From the NCBI RefSeq assembly GCF_050003625.1, contig NC_134397.1, positions 97,200,162 through 97,264,161 on the forward strand: a stretch of DNA of 64,000 nucleotides, in the 5' to 3' direction. This DNA is from Haematobia irritans. Its lineage: Eukaryota; Arthropoda; Insecta; Diptera; Muscidae. Below the pieces are notes generated by a model, which did not search any database, was not told where the DNA came from, and was given only the letters and a program-made list of their open reading frames with translations. Position 1 is the stretch's first letter; each line of letters starts with the position of its first letter. The translations under genes and the position numbers were made by a program. Of the stretch, positions 1-14,679 are shown piece after piece.

Positions 1-564
1 ATCGGCGTTCGTGGACGATGCTTCGGTATTTGGTAAGTCGGGATTGTCGTAGATGATTCGGCGTCGTTGACTAGTCGGTTGTTGATTAGGTTTTTGTGGT
101 TCGTGGTTGTCGTTGGTTCGGGTATCGTGGTTGACGATTCGTTAATTCGAGTCTGTCGTTAACGATCCATTGACACAGCGTTCGGTAGTTAAGGATTGTC
201 TTTGACGATTCGTTGTCGTTGACTGTTCGGTTGATAAGTCGGTTCGGAGATGCAGGCTTGTCTTCAACGATTTGTTTCGGTAGTTCAGGTTTGTCGTTGA
301 GTATTCGTGCTTGATTGTTGATTTGGTAACTCAGGGTTGTCGGCAATTCGGGGTTGTTGTTGACGATGTCTTGATAGGGTGGTCGTTGATAGGTTGATTT
401 CGTGATCGTTGCTTTCTTGATGATGAGATGCTGGTGGTTCGTTGATTGTTGTTCGTTGATTGTAGTTCGTCGATCCGGCGTTCGTTGGCTGCTCGGTGAT
501 TCTTTGAAGCTTCGTTGTTCGGTTAGTAAACTAATACTAAGGGAAGATACACGAATGTAGAATT
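1..564. repeat. TCG/TTG-rich degenerate repetitive DNA
   Basis: The sequence is made of degenerate short words such as ttcgttg, gttgacgattcg and gttgtcgttg, arranged like a decayed short-period repeat. One minus-strand frame is open (86-592), but its translation is low-complexity (T, N, R, P, Q rich) and shows no recognisable domain, so I do not call it a gene. Confidence 0.5.
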
Positions 565-945
565 GAGCGGAAGCAAGCGAATGCTGAAGCAAGCTAATTG
601 CCGAAAAAATTAGTGCGGAAGCAAGCTAATTGTATAAGCAATTAGTGCGGAAGCAAGCTAATTGCCGAAACAATTAGTGCGGAAGCAAGCTAAAAGCCGA
701 AGCAATTAGTGCGGAAGCAAGCTAATTGCCGAAACTATTAGTGCGGAAGCAAGCTAAAAGTCGAAGCAATTAGTGCGGAAGCAAGCGAATGCGGAAGCAA
801 GCTAACTGCCGAAACAATTAGTGCGGAAGCAAGCTAAAAGCCGAAGCAATTAGTGCGGAAGCAAGCTAATTGCCGAAACAATTAGTGCGGAAGCATGCTA
901 AAAGCCGAAGCAATTAGTGCGGAAGCAAGCGAATGCGTAAGGGGG
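565..945. repeat. 32-bp minisatellite
   Basis: About ten tandem units of roughly 32 bp occur here, each with gcggaagcaagct followed by aattgccgaaacaattagt or a variant (aaaagccgaagcaattagt). Two unit types tend to alternate, which suggests a higher-order repeat of about 64 bp. No gene is seen. Confidence 0.85.
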
Positions 946-1319
946 TGAACTCCTTTTGATTAGACGGATCTATGCCAATTGACTTGTCCGTCTGTTGGAA
1001 TTCTGCCTACTCACTAAAAAGGCTGCCCATATAAGTGGGGGTCACAATGAAGTGAATGAGAATTATCTCCATAGCGACCAAAAAAATAATAAAAAATATT
1101 GTAGTCAGAAGCCATGTTACCATGTAACTGGCATCACTCGGTAGTGAAAACATAATCGGCATTGAGTGATAATGGGCTATAGTGGTAGGCACAGTGGCTC
1201 ACAGCAAGTATATGTAGAGGTGTAAAACGATTATAAGTAATGGTATGAAAAATGCGTATTTTTTTAATATCATGTGGTAGTGGGAGATAGTATGTACGGG
1301 CGAAATATATTTCGAACCG
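946..1319. other. Gap without recognisable gene
   Basis: A 61-residue open frame on the minus strand (1007-1192) is hydrophobic, but it has no neighbours, motif or repeat support. I see nothing else identifiable before the LINE remnant begins. Confidence 0.4.
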
Positions 1320-2051
1320 TTACAACCTATTCCAATCAGCTTTCCTAACATTTGGCGGAAATATGGTCTTTGAAGTACGAACAGCCAATCTGAAACTGGT
1401 GTAGCGATGATCTGAGAAGCTATGTTCCCTCAAAACTTGCCACTCAGATATCTTATCATTCAGTTCCGGAGAGGTCAACGTGACCTCCAAAACCTCTTGT
1501 CTGTTCCTGGTGACGAAGGTTGGTGCATCTCCCTTATTGAAAACTACCAGGTTAGTACGCAAAATAAACTCTATTAGCGACTCTCCCCTTGCATTAGTAT
1601 CACTACTTCCCCAAATACTATGATGTGCATTTGCATCGCATCCCATAATGAGTTTTGTCTTTGTTTTTAGTGACTCCTCAACTAAGGTCTTAACGACACA
1701 GGGTGGCATCTCCCTATCATGTCCCATGTAGACCGAAGATACCCAATATTTGCATGTGGATATCTCTAGACTGGCTACGACAGTGTCTGTATTGCTCAAT
1801 GAAGGAAGCAGAAACAAGTTTAGTTCGTTTTTAGCAATTATACATGCTCGATTTATATCGTTACCGGTATTATGCAAAAGTTTGAAACCCGGAGTGCTTA
1901 ATTCACAGATCTTGTTCTTATATATGTATGGTTCTTGAATAAGAACTATATATATGTCTACTTTCATCAGGAGAACTTTTAAGGCAGCACAAGCGGCCTT
2001 ACAATGGTGAAGATTTATCTGGAGGAACCGTAGAACCATCCAAATTTTCAA
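1320..2051 (-). pseudogene. LINE ORF2 endonuclease (APE) domain fragment
   Basis: This is an exonuclease-endonuclease-phosphatase type nicking domain. It starts ILQINLHHCKAA (copy 2 ILQINLHHCKTA), followed by the catalytic motif LIQEPY (copy 2 VLIQEPY), then a CDANAHHSIWGS motif, and the final SDHRYTSF motif is kept. The reverse transcriptase that should follow is absent, so it cannot support retrotransposition alone. It is about 90 percent similar by eye to the copy at 48622-49359. Confidence 0.8.
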
Positions 2052-2057
2052 CCACCG

Positions 2058-3200
2058 TCACATCAGCCGCTTCAATTGAGTCATCAAGGGCTTCCTCTTC
2101 ACAGATCTCGGTGACTCTCGCAACAATCCGCGGTTCAGCTTTGGTGAGGCTTGAGCCTGTAGAAACTTCCCGCATATATTTTCGCCATAGTCTGCAGGTT
2201 TTATGTCTCCTTCGGCTTCGCTAGGAGATTTTTTCACTGCTGACTCTACCGGAGGCTTGTCCGTTTCGGAATCCTTTGGCTGATCGCTTTTGTATACCTT
2301 CATATGGATATCATGAAAGCCATAACTTACACGTCCTTGCGACTGGGCTAGATGTGGCAGCAACTCTATGTTTAATATAAACACCGCATGTCGTCTTGGT
2401 CTATCCACCTCATCCAAACGACCAACCTTCCAATCGGCGGTTGGAATATCTGGGTTACATTCTTTTAGTCTCTCTAGTATTGACTCAGGATCAGGAGGGT
2501 TTGCCGGTATCCATGCATGTGCTCTAGGTTTAGCCGGTATGTCTTTTTTATCGACTAACTCCAAAGCGGCTCCTTCCCAAACTTCACCAATTAGCATCAA
2601 AGCAGCTTTGAAGCAATCCATACACCTCTGGTCCGCAAAAGCTATTAACTTATATCGTCCTTGATACCATCCAGCATCTTGCCGTCGAATACTTTGTCCG
2701 GGAAACTTTTTTTGCACCTCTGAGTAGACACCAGACATCGCGTTCTCAATTTCCCCCCATTTTTGCCTTGGAATCATACCGTCCAATGCTCCTTTATTAA
2801 TAATAGTCATCACAAGGCTGTCTTTTGCAACTGAGGCAAACGATCTTTGATCCCGTTTAGAGGATGGCAGCTCATCCGGTGATCGTTCCCCTTTTCCAGC
2901 TTCAAGAATTCCTTGAGGTCATTTTAAGGAATCGCTTTGCTTAGCCGACAACGTGCTTGGGTCGACTGATCCTAATTTCTTTAGGATAAACAAAGCATTT
3001 CTTCGTTCCTTGAATCTCTTTCGAGAGGGATTGCCTCCTTTTGATGTCGTCACCAAAGTGTCACCGCCAGTCGACCCGTCTACAGGTCGACTAATTGGGC
3101 CTGTCTCTTGGTCGCTGCCCAAATTTATAACTTCAGTCGTTACCCGTCCACTGGGCCCGGAAGTTAGCAACCCAGTGGATGACTTTGAATTTCGCTGCAT
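2058..3200 (-). pseudogene. LINE ORF1 (DUF4780-like), broken
   Basis: This is a gag-like ORF1 in two frames. The N-terminal piece (2919-3200) begins MQRNSKSSTG and is rich in S, T, G and P. The C-terminal piece (2058-2813) carries an RNA-binding-like domain with motifs such as HAWIPANPPDPESIL and DWKVGRLDEVDRPRRHAVF, which I associate with DUF4780 of LOA-type elements. A frameshift separates the pieces. The same protein is present, also broken, at 49304-50493. Its role would be binding LINE RNA. Confidence 0.7.
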
Positions 3201-3316
3201 GGTGGTTTATTATTTCCACCACACGTGAAATTCGTAATAAGTACTTATTACGATGAAATACTCCGCTATTAGAAAACACGTCCGTTCAGTTTGGTTATTT
3301 GTTTGTATGTTCCGGG

Positions 3317-6173
<2,857 letters not shown>

Positions 6174-6249
6174 TTAATAGCAGTAATGGAAGTCATATAA
6201 ATTTTATTGTAAAAGTAGGCTTTTTGTATATGGATGAATTTGTTTCACC

Positions 6250-7245
6250 TTAGACATACATTGGTACACGGATGAAAAAAGACTGTTTTTCATATGCTTG
6301 GCTATAAACATTATATGTTTGGAACACAAATTTTTAAACACAATATTTTTGAGTGCAAGCATATAATGTTCATAAACTAGCATAACATGTTTGTGACATA
6401 TATGTTAATATGTTAGAACATATTATGTTTGGGACATAAAATGTTTGTAAATATAATATGCTTGGATGCAAACATATATTAATTTAGAAATAGCCTATAA
6501 ACATATATGTGTTTAGTAGCTTGGAGCGCTATTTAACAGGGAGCGGTATTGAATTAAGTTGGTGGTTGTTGCTTGTTATTACAAAATTAACATTTTATTT
6601 TTCCTTGGTCAATTGATCAGCTACTTCTTTGATCCTTACAAACTGTGTGGTCCGCTGTTCGAATCCCCGTCCGGCAAAAGGTAAAATTAAAATAAAAAAA
6701 ATCATACAATTGAATAATTTCTTCTACAATGTTTGTATTACAGAAAAAGGTGCTAAGAACTAAAAAATCTCGTGGAAGTGAGAAAGATGTGGGGGAATAT
6801 ACAATTGGGCAGAAACAAAATTTTGAGCATTCAGGTCGAAAGCCTATGTTGTTAGCACCTATATTACCTGTTTATTTTCATAATTCATTATGATTGTAAA
6901 TATATAAATAAATAAATAAAATTTTGAGCAAAATATTGTTTGGGAGAATTTTTTTAAGCATATAATATTTGTGGGTGCAAAATGCTACCAAACATATTAT
7001 ATGTTCACATAATAACATATTGTTTTTTGGAAGACAACATTATTGAATTTGGATACAAAAATACAAAATGTTTGGAACTTAGACTACCCAAACATATAAT
7101 GTTTAGACCAATATGCTTTCAAACATATTATATATTGGAAGAGATCAAACATAAAAATGTTTGGGCAATACCCAAAAATATATATGCTTGAAGCAAAATA
7201 TGTTTGGGAGTATATGTTACAGAAGCGATTTTTTGTGAGCGTGTA
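6250..7245 (+). mobile_element. AT-rich 'AAACATATWATGTTT' element, copy T3
   Basis: The ends carry the family signature: a left block with gactgtttttcatatgcttgg and a right block with acagaagcgattttttgtgagcg. Both are filled with alternating variants of the palindromic word caaacatatwatgtttg. The interior holds a degenerate tRNA-like stretch (about 6620-6685, with gtggtccgctgttcgaatcc) followed by the shared ggtaaaattaaaa segment. It is non-coding. Confidence 0.6.
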
Positions 7246-8794
7246 GAACAACTTTTAATGAAATTTTCTTTGTGTGGAATTCCATTTGCTTACTTGCAGC
7301 ATACTCTCTCGGTCTCTCATTCTAAACACATATATCTTTATAGGCAATATCTACACATATTATATTAAAAAAAATAGTTCCCAAACATAACATGTTCTAA
7401 CATATTAACATATATGTCACAAACATGTTATGCTAGTGTATGAACATTATATGCTTGTAATTAAAAATATAAAACATATAATTTTTGCACCGAAACTTAT
7501 GAAACAAAAGTCTTTTTTCCTTCGTGTAGACTTAGAAAGCATAGCAAAAATAAATGTCCATTCTAAAGAATGCTATGTTTACATAGTTTTGAAAAATATT
7601 TTACAGTTTTGTTCTAAACAATTTGATAGAAGTGTCCGATTAATTCGAGTTTTTGATAGAACTTATGTCACATCAATCCGAATACAAAAAACCAACTCCA
7701 TTTTCGAGCAAAGAAAAATGTATGCTGGCAATAAGCATTAAAATGGTTCTGAAATGCCGCAAACATGTTCTATTATTTAAATGATGACCATTAATTTTTT
7801 GACTTTTTTGCAGGGAAAAAATTATTTTTATAGGTTACGTATAGACATGTCTAGAACCATCGCGAAAAAATTTACATGGTCTTTATGGCCAGACCATGTA
7901 CATTTTTTCGTGACCATTTAATATTTTTACTTTTTTGCAGCGAAAAGAATTTTATAAAAAACATTGAGCAAGTACACACGAATTTCATTTTGGGCGTCAG
8001 TCGTGTGTTGATTGTTGCTTGGAATGGACGGAGAATACGGATTTACTGTGTTTTGTGTTAATTTATTTATTCAGAAATGGCACGTGGTTTTATGTGAACT
8101 CTAAAAAGGGAAGTGTAATTGAAAAAATGTACCTGTGTTTGTTCTGCAGTTTGGTATGGTATCATTTATATTTATTTGCAGTTACATGATGTCTGCGTTT
8201 GTACATTTGATGGGCACGAAATAAATATGGAATGATTACTTATTGTTGAAATTGAACCAAAATAGAGTGTTTAAAAATATGTGATGTTTGCTTGCACGGC
8301 ATTATAAATACAAATAAACAATGAATTAGTTTATAAATAATTAAAAACAAATAAATAAAATTAATTTTATGTTTTTTTTTTTCTCAAGTCCTTTTTTCGT
8401 CCTTTTTTCGCCGACGGCAAAAGATCAAAAAATTGAAAAAATCCATCCAGTAGGTACATTATTGGAATCCTATCCATGGACCAATTTTCTAAAATTCTTC
8501 TCAGAATATATTTGAAATAAAAAAATTTGTAGAATTAGACATAATATCAACTTGTCTGTATAACATTTAGTATTTAAGGTGGGTATTAAGTTCGATTTTA
8601 GCCGCTAAAATCGTCATTTTTCACGATTACTTTCTTTTATAATCAATTTTAAAGAGTATAAACTTAATAAAAAAACTGTTTTGGGCTATTCCCTATCAAG
8701 TTATGTTAAAATTTGCATCACTTATAATTTTATACTTTTTTGCTATTTTTTTATTATAGCATAGTACTCACCTTTAGGAATTTTTGTAACATAA
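7246..8794. other. Intergenic, with T-element fragments
   Basis: At about 7290-7490 there is an inverted piece of the AAACATATWATGTTT family (tgttctaacatattaacatatatg). The rest is AT-rich and has no convincing gene. The segment near 8580-8640 (gtgggtattaagttcgattttagc) recurs in degenerate form near 12137, so it is repeated DNA. Open frames at 7430-7741 and 7876-8061 show no domain. Confidence 0.45.
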
Positions 8795-9596
8795 ACAAGT
8801 AAGGAAAGTCTCAAGTCGGGCGGGGCCGACTATATTATACCTTGCACCACTTTGTAGATCTACATTTCGATACCATATCACATCCGTCAAATGTGTTGGG
8901 GGCTATATATAAAGGTTTGTCCCAAATACATACATTTAAATATCACTCGATCTGGACAAAATTTGATAGACTTCTACAAAATCTATAGACTCAAAATTTA
9001 ATTTAATGCACTAGGTTGGAACACAATGTTAGTAAGAAAATATGGGAAACATTTAAATCTGAAGCAATTTTAATGAAACTTTGCAAAAGTTTTTTTATGA
9101 TTTATCGCTCGATATATATGTATTAGAAGTTTAGGAAAATTAGAGTCAATTTTACAACTTTTCGACTAAACAGTGGCGATATTACAGGAAAAATGTGGGT
9201 ATTTTGACCATTTTTGTCGAAATCAGAAAAACATATATATATGGGAGTTATATTTAAATCTGAACCGATTTCAATAAAATTTGGCACACTTGACTACACT
9301 ACTAATTGTACTCCTAGTGCAAAATTTCAACCAAATTGGTGTAAAACTCTGGCTTCTGGGACCGTATTAGTCCATATCGGGCGAAAGATATATATGGGAG
9401 CTATATCTGAACCGATTTCAATAAAATTTGTCGCACATAACAGTATCATTAAACGTAACCCTTGTGCAAAATTTCAAGCAACTCACGGCAAAACTCTCGC
9501 TTTTGGGGCCATATAAGTGCAAATCGGGCGAAAGATATATATGGGAGCTATAGCTAAATCTCAACTGATTTCAACCAAATTTGGTACACTATTATA

Positions 9597-10528
9597 AAGG
9601 GTGATTCTTTTGAGGTTAGGATTTTCATGCATTAGTATTTGACAGATCACGTGGGATTTCAGACATGGTGTCAAAGAGAAAGATGCTCAGTATGCTTTGA
9701 CATTTCATCATGAATAGACTTACGATCTGCCACAACGTCGAATTTTCAGTGAATGGGCCCTAGAAAAGTTGGCAGAAAATCCGCTTTTTTATCGACAAAT
9801 TTTGTTCAGCGATGAGGCTCATTTCTGGTTGAATGGCTACGTAAATAAGCAAAATTGCCGCATTTGGAGTGAAGAGCAACCAGAAGCCGTTCAAGAACTG
9901 CCCATGCATCCCGAAAAATGCACTGTTTGGTGTGGTTTGTACGCTGGTGGAATCATTGGACCGTATTTTTTCAAAGATGCTGTTGGACGCAACGTTACGG
10001 TGAATGGCGATCGCTATCGTTCGATGCTAACAAACTTTTTGTTGCCAAAAATGGAAGAACTGAACTTGGTTGACATGTGGTTTCAACAAGATGGCGCTAC
10101 ATGCCACACAGCTCGCGATTCTATGGCCATTTTGAGGGAAAACTTCGGAGAACAATTCATCTCAAGAAATGGACCGGTAAGTTGGCCACCAAGATCATGC
10201 GATTTGACGCCTTTAGACTATTTTTTGTGGGGCTACGTCAAGTCTAAAGTCTACAGAAATAAGCCAGCAACTATTCCAGCTTTGGAAGACAACATTTCCG
10301 AAGAAATTCGGGCTATTCCGGCCGAAATGCTCGAAAAAGTTGCCCAAAATTGGACTTTCCGAATGGACCACCTAAGACGCAGCCGCGGTCAACATTTAAA
10401 TGAAATTATCTTCAAAAAGTAAATGTCATGGACCAATCTAACGTTTCAAATAAAGAACCGATGAGATTTTGCAAATTTTATGCGTTTTTTTTTTAAAAAA
10501 GTTATCAAGCTCTTAACAAATCACCCTT
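9597..10528 (+). mobile_element. Deleted Tc1/mariner DD41D (rosa-like) element
   Basis: Terminal inverted repeats aagggtgatt and aatcaccctt are flanked by a TA target duplication (9595-9596 and 10529-10530). The 932-bp length is shorter than expected for a full element, and the 5' coding part is missing. It lies inside the tandem-repeat element described at 8795-11190. Confidence 0.85.
9769..10422 (+). pseudogene. DD41D transposase, N-terminally deleted
   Basis: This is the catalytic domain of a DDE transposase (217 residues). The acidic residues lie in LFSDEAHFW, WFQQDGATCH and LTPLDYFLWG. Counting from the second Asp to the last Asp leaves 41 residues between them, the spacing of the DD41D group that includes rosa-like elements. 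The N-terminal helix-turn-helix DNA-binding half is absent, leaving only non-coding remnants in 9640-9768, so it cannot bind its own ends. The frame is otherwise uninterrupted, suggesting a fairly recent internal deletion. Confidence 0.8.
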
Positions 10529-12589
10529 TACATACTCCTTGCGCAAAATTTGAAGTAAGTCAGGGCAAAACTCTGGCTTTTGAGGCCATATAAGGGCAAA
10601 TCGGACGAAAGGTATATATGACAGCTATATCTAAATCTGAACCGATTTCAATCAAATTTACCAAACCTTGGGAGAATGTAAATTCTACTCTCTGTGCAAA
10701 ATTGAACGAAAATCGGTAGTAAACTTTGGCCTCTGTGGTCATATGAGTGTAAATCGGGTAAAATATATATATGGGAGCTATATCTAAATCTGAACCGATT
10801 TGGCTGATATTTTGCAAGTTTTTCGAGACTCATAAAATATTCGGATGTACGGAATTTGAGGAAGATCGGTTGATATACACGCCAATTATGACCAGATCGG
10901 TGAAAAATATATATGGCAGCTATATCTAAATCTGAACCGATTTTTTCCAAAGTCAATAGAGATCGTCTGTGAGCCGACACAGGACCCTATGCCAAACTTT
11001 AGGACAAGCGGACTAAAACTGCGAGCTGTGCTTTGCACACAAAAATACATCAACATACAGACGGACATCGCTAAATCGACTCAGACTTTAATTCTAAGCC
11101 GATCCGTATACTAAAAGGTTGGTCTATGATTACTCCTTCTTGGCGTTACATACAAATGCCCTGTACCACAGTAGTGGTGAAGGGTATAAATAGTCATAAA
11201 AGGACACATACCTGCCGTAAAGAAAAACAAAAGCAGCAAGAAAATTAAAAACTCCACATAAACTATTCCTTTCCGATATCGCTATTGCACCAAAACAACT
11301 ATCATCACAAAACCACCAACAACACACAAGGAACATTCCAGAAATTCATCCACACACTGTTAGAAAAATATGTTTTTCATATGTTCCGATATAAACAAAA
11401 TGTGTTTCGGGCACGATTTTAAACCACAATATATTTAAGTGCGAACATGTAATTTTCCTAAACTAACACTAAATGTTTGGGACATCTATGTTAATATGTT
11501 AGAATATATTATGTTTGGGGCATGAATGTTTCATAAAAATCATATGTGTGAATACAAACATATATAAATTTACAAATTTCAACTAAACATACATATATTG
11601 TGATATTTTATTCAAAGCGACAGAGAGAATATAGAGAGAAATAGAGATGGAAACCGGGAGAGTTGACGATAAATATCAATATAACACAGCAAAAGAGTCA
11701 AAAGAGAACAATTTCTGTGAAACCGCTTGTATGTTGTTTCGGAAAACTGTTTTATGATAAGGCCAAAAATTTGATATGTTTAAGTCTAAATATTATTTAA
11801 TTTGAATAAAAGAATATACATTCTGAACCAAGAGAATAGACATTTGAAAAACAAACAGCTTATGTTTTCGCCTTGAGAGCAGCATTTTATGTATGTGTGG
11901 ACATGTGTTTTGTTTATCATTTTGGCATTATTTTTTTCTTGGTTCGTTAAAAGAAATCAGGGGTCTTCATAAAAATAACGAAAGGGCACTATACTCTTTT
12001 TAGAGTTGGGACGGTAAAATGAAATAAGGAGGAAATTTCAATATTTTCAATTACACAGTAAAATGTAAAAAAACAAAGTTTAGTTTCTCTTTATTAAAAA
12101 GTAGTCCACGAGGAGTTGACGGACACCATCAAATATAAAAGCGGGCATTAAGTTCGACTTTTACAGCTAAAACAATTTAAAAAGTTTATTTTCTTTAAAA
12201 TGAATTATTAAAGAAAAATAAAAGGAATTTTAGAGCGATGGTGTTAAATGCTAGTAAAAAACTGTTCACTCCTAAATAAATTTATGTTTATATTATAAAA
12301 TTATGTATGTATGTTTATACTCGACTCCACGTTCTTCTTTTGTTAGTTTTTGAATTCCTTCCAAATTTTAAAGTTTTGTACAAAAACAGTTTTTTATTAC
12401 AAGATTGTTATTTTTGCAATAAAAAATAATATTTTATCCAAAAATCATTCAATTTCGTTTATATCAAGCACTGTTACTGACTATAAATCTTTAATAACGC
12501 ACATTTCGATGTTTCATTTAAAAAAATTAATATAGTATAAATATAAATGTGTAAATTAAAAAAAAAAAACAAAAAAAAACAAAAAAATG

Positions 12590-12662
12590 TTCGGTCGGAG
12601 CAGGGATTGAACCCACGACCCTTTGCATGCAAGGCAGACATGCTAACCACTGCTCCACGTGG
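12590..12662 (-). other. tRNA-like module (A and B boxes)
   Basis: On the minus strand the sequence reads from gtggagcagtggttagcatg (A-box-like) through a Cys/Ala-like anticodon region to gggttcaatccc (B-box-like). It ends with ctgctcc, which can pair with ggagcag near the start. It lacks a clean cloverleaf, so it is probably a tRNA-derived Pol III promoter-like module of the repeat, not a functional tRNA. A second copy is at 17486-17556. Confidence 0.55.
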
Positions 12663-12778
12663 CAAACAAATGTATGTTTCTGTTAAATAATGTTATGTTT
12701 GCATGGGCTCGTGGGCGCTGCAAACTATGCTATATAAATGTAATTTAAAACGATAATTATCTACTGGTGACTATAACA

Positions 12779-12856
12779 GCTACGTAGCCCAGTGGATAGT
12801 GTGTTGGCTTACAAACTGTATGGTCCTCGGTTCGATTCTCCGTGCAGGCGAAAGGT
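12779..12856 (+). other. tRNA-like module (A and B boxes), second type
   Basis: It contains gtagcccagtggatagtgtg (A-box-like) and cggttcgattctccg (B-box-like) at a spacing typical of tRNA genes, followed by gcgaaaggtaaaattt. The stems do not form a full cloverleaf. An inverted copy lies at 17310-17385 and a decayed one near 6620-6685. Confidence 0.55.
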
Positions 12857-13162
12857 AAAATTTAAAAAATTTATAAAAGTGAATAATTTCTTCAACATTA
12901 TTTGTATTACAGAGAAAGGTGCCAATAACTAAAAAATTTCGTGGAAGTGAAAATTACGAGTATGTTAGGGAATGAGCACAATCGTGTTTGGGAAAAATTC
13001 TTCCAAGCATATAATATTTTTGGCTCAAAATGCTTCCAAACATATAATATGTTCACATAAAACAAACATATTAATGTTTCGGCAGTATGCAATAATATAT
13101 GTGCTTCCTGCAAAATATGTTTGGAACATATGTTAAAGAAGCGATTTTTTTTGAGGGTGCAC

Positions 13163-13449
13163 TGTCTCTAGAATCAAAACAACCAACAACAGCATAAAAG
13201 ACGCAATAACAAATACAAAAAATCATCCGAGATATACACAACATTTCTATTCTCACTTAATTTTCTAGTAGCACATTTATTGATGAGTTAAATATATTCC
13301 AAATTTACAAGGAATCTATAAAAAGCATATACGCCCGTCAAGGATTATATTAACTTTTTTTATTATACTTTATCTAAAATTTTCAATGGAAAAATACTCC
13401 AACTTATAATAAAACGGGGAATAAGATGTAGTTAGCCATCATACGAATC
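13163..13449. other. Short unannotated AT-rich spacer
   Basis: I see no gene or recognised repeat here. It separates two members of the AAACATATWATGTTT family. Confidence 0.35.
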
Positions 13450-13880
13450 TGTAATGTGCATCCTCAAAAAAATCGCTTCTCTAACATATGTTCCAAACAT
13501 ATTTTGCAGGAAGCACATATATTATTGGATATTGCCGAAACATTATTATGTTTGTTTTATGTAAACATATTATATGTTTGGAAGCATTTGGAGCCCAAAA
13601 ATATTATATGCTTGGAAGAATTTTCTCCCAAAGAAGATTGTGCTCAAAAAAAAAAATATTTCTGCCTAATTGCATATTCCCTCACATATTTTTCACTTCT
13701 ACACCCTCAAAAAAAATCGCTTCTGTAACATATACTCCCAAACATATTTTGTTTCAAGCATATACATTTTTGGGTATTGCCCAAACATTTATATGTTTGA
13801 TTTCTACCAATATATAATATGTTTGAAAGCATATTGGTCTAAACAATATAATATGTTTGGGTAGTCTAAGTTCCAAATAT
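13450..13880 (-). mobile_element. Partial ends of two AAACATATWATGTTT elements
   Basis: Two successive inverted right-end blocks (13456-13660 and 13705-13870) start with ctcaaaaaaaatcgcttct-type sequence and continue into caaacatattttg words. They resemble nested or solo ends of the T-type element. The short frames over them are repeat artefacts. Confidence 0.55.
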
Positions 13881-13949
13881 TTTGTATTTTTCCATCCAAA
13901 TTCAATAATGTTGTCTTCCAAAAAAAAAAAAGAAAGAAAAAATATTGTC

Positions 13950-14560
13950 GTGAGGCCAAAGAGTTCATGTCCTTAAAATAAGAATACAACTTTTGCTTAG
14001 CTTAATATAAAGTTTTTTCCATGTTCAAAGGTCGATACTTTCAATGAAGTCGTGTTGTCGTTATAATTAAGTGATTTGACTTAAAAATGGGTATCATAAG
14101 ATGAAAGAACAAATTTTTGGACTAAGGTCAACTTGACTTTAATAATTCAGAAAAATTCTTTAAAATTAATGAAACTGTCTTTAAATTTGTTGCATTTTTG
14201 CATCTTGACTACAAGGCAAAAATCATTAAAAAATAGGATATGTTTTTCAATACTTTATTTTAAAAACATTTTTTACTTGAAACATAGCATAATTTCTACT
14301 GGAAGTCTTGTTTTTAACGGACATTTTATAGCATATGAAAAAAGCTGAAAAAGCGAAAAATTGAAATGTGCTTCAATGTGAGTCAAGTACACAAAACCCC
14401 ATTTAAAAGAGAATTGTGTCTTAAAAGCATCATTACTTGTATTCTCCGCTTCTTTGGTTCGGAATCAAAACCAAAATTGTTAAAGTGGAGACAGAATCTT
14501 TGGAACCGGTCATGCTTTTTGTTCAGTGTATAGTGCCCTTTCGTTAGTTTTTATGAAGAT
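13950..14560. repeat. Partial copy of a foldback-element arm
   Basis: Segments such as gttataattaagtgatttgac (here) and the matching stretch near 5440 show this is a degenerate piece of the foldback arm described at 3317-6173. It lacks the (TA)n tip. Confidence 0.5.
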
Positions 14561-14679
14561 CCCTTTAATAACCTTTGTTTGAATATTTTGACTTACTCGT
14601 CCTACGTTCCGATTTGTTTTGACGAAACAAAAAAATTGTGCCCGTAATGCGAAAATGATAAACAAAACTCATGCTCTTT

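Larger units (their letters stand above)
1320..3290 (-). mobile_element. LOA-like LINE, 3'-deleted remnant (copy 1)
   Basis: This is the 5' part of a non-LTR retrotransposon on the minus strand. It holds the 5'UTR, ORF1 (2058-3200) and the endonuclease domain of ORF2 (1320-2051). It aligns along its length with the longer copy at 46066-50643. The 5' end is near 3290, and homology stops in the endonuclease near 1327. Losing the 3' end is unusual, because LINEs normally lose their 5' end; later deletion or a rearrangement is the likely cause. Confidence 0.8.
8795..11190 (+). mobile_element. Interspersed tandem-repeat element (GGGCGGGGCCGACT family)
   Basis: It starts with a dipteran-style repeat head (aagtcgggcggggccgactat) and contains imperfect direct units of about 170-190 bp built around atatatatgggagctatatc and aaatctgaaccgatttcaat. 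It ends near gtagtggtgaagggtataaa. It is non-coding and was interrupted by the Tc1/mariner at 9597-10528. Short frames on both strands (9214-9516 and 10560-11068) only reflect the repeats. Confidence 0.6.
11355..13162 (+). mobile_element. AT-rich tRNA-like-bearing element, copy T1
   Basis: The left end has atatgtttttcatatgttcc followed by caaacatat-type palindromic words. The right end has acatatgttaaagaagcgat and then a ttttgagggtg terminus. Inside are two tRNA-like modules in opposite orientation (12590-12662 minus and 12779-12856 plus), followed by the shared ggtgccaataactaaaaaat segment. No coding capacity is seen. Copies or parts recur at 6250-7245, 13450-13880 and 16880-17580. Confidence 0.6.

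Noticed and set aside
86..592. 168-codon minus-strand frame
   Set aside because: Low-complexity translation of a degenerate repeat, no domain and no neighbouring signals.
565..945. CRISPR-like regular repeats
   Set aside because: Units are contiguous with no unique spacers, and this is a eukaryotic sequence.
12590..12662. Functional tRNA gene
   Set aside because: No complete cloverleaf, repeated in several decayed copies inside mobile DNA.
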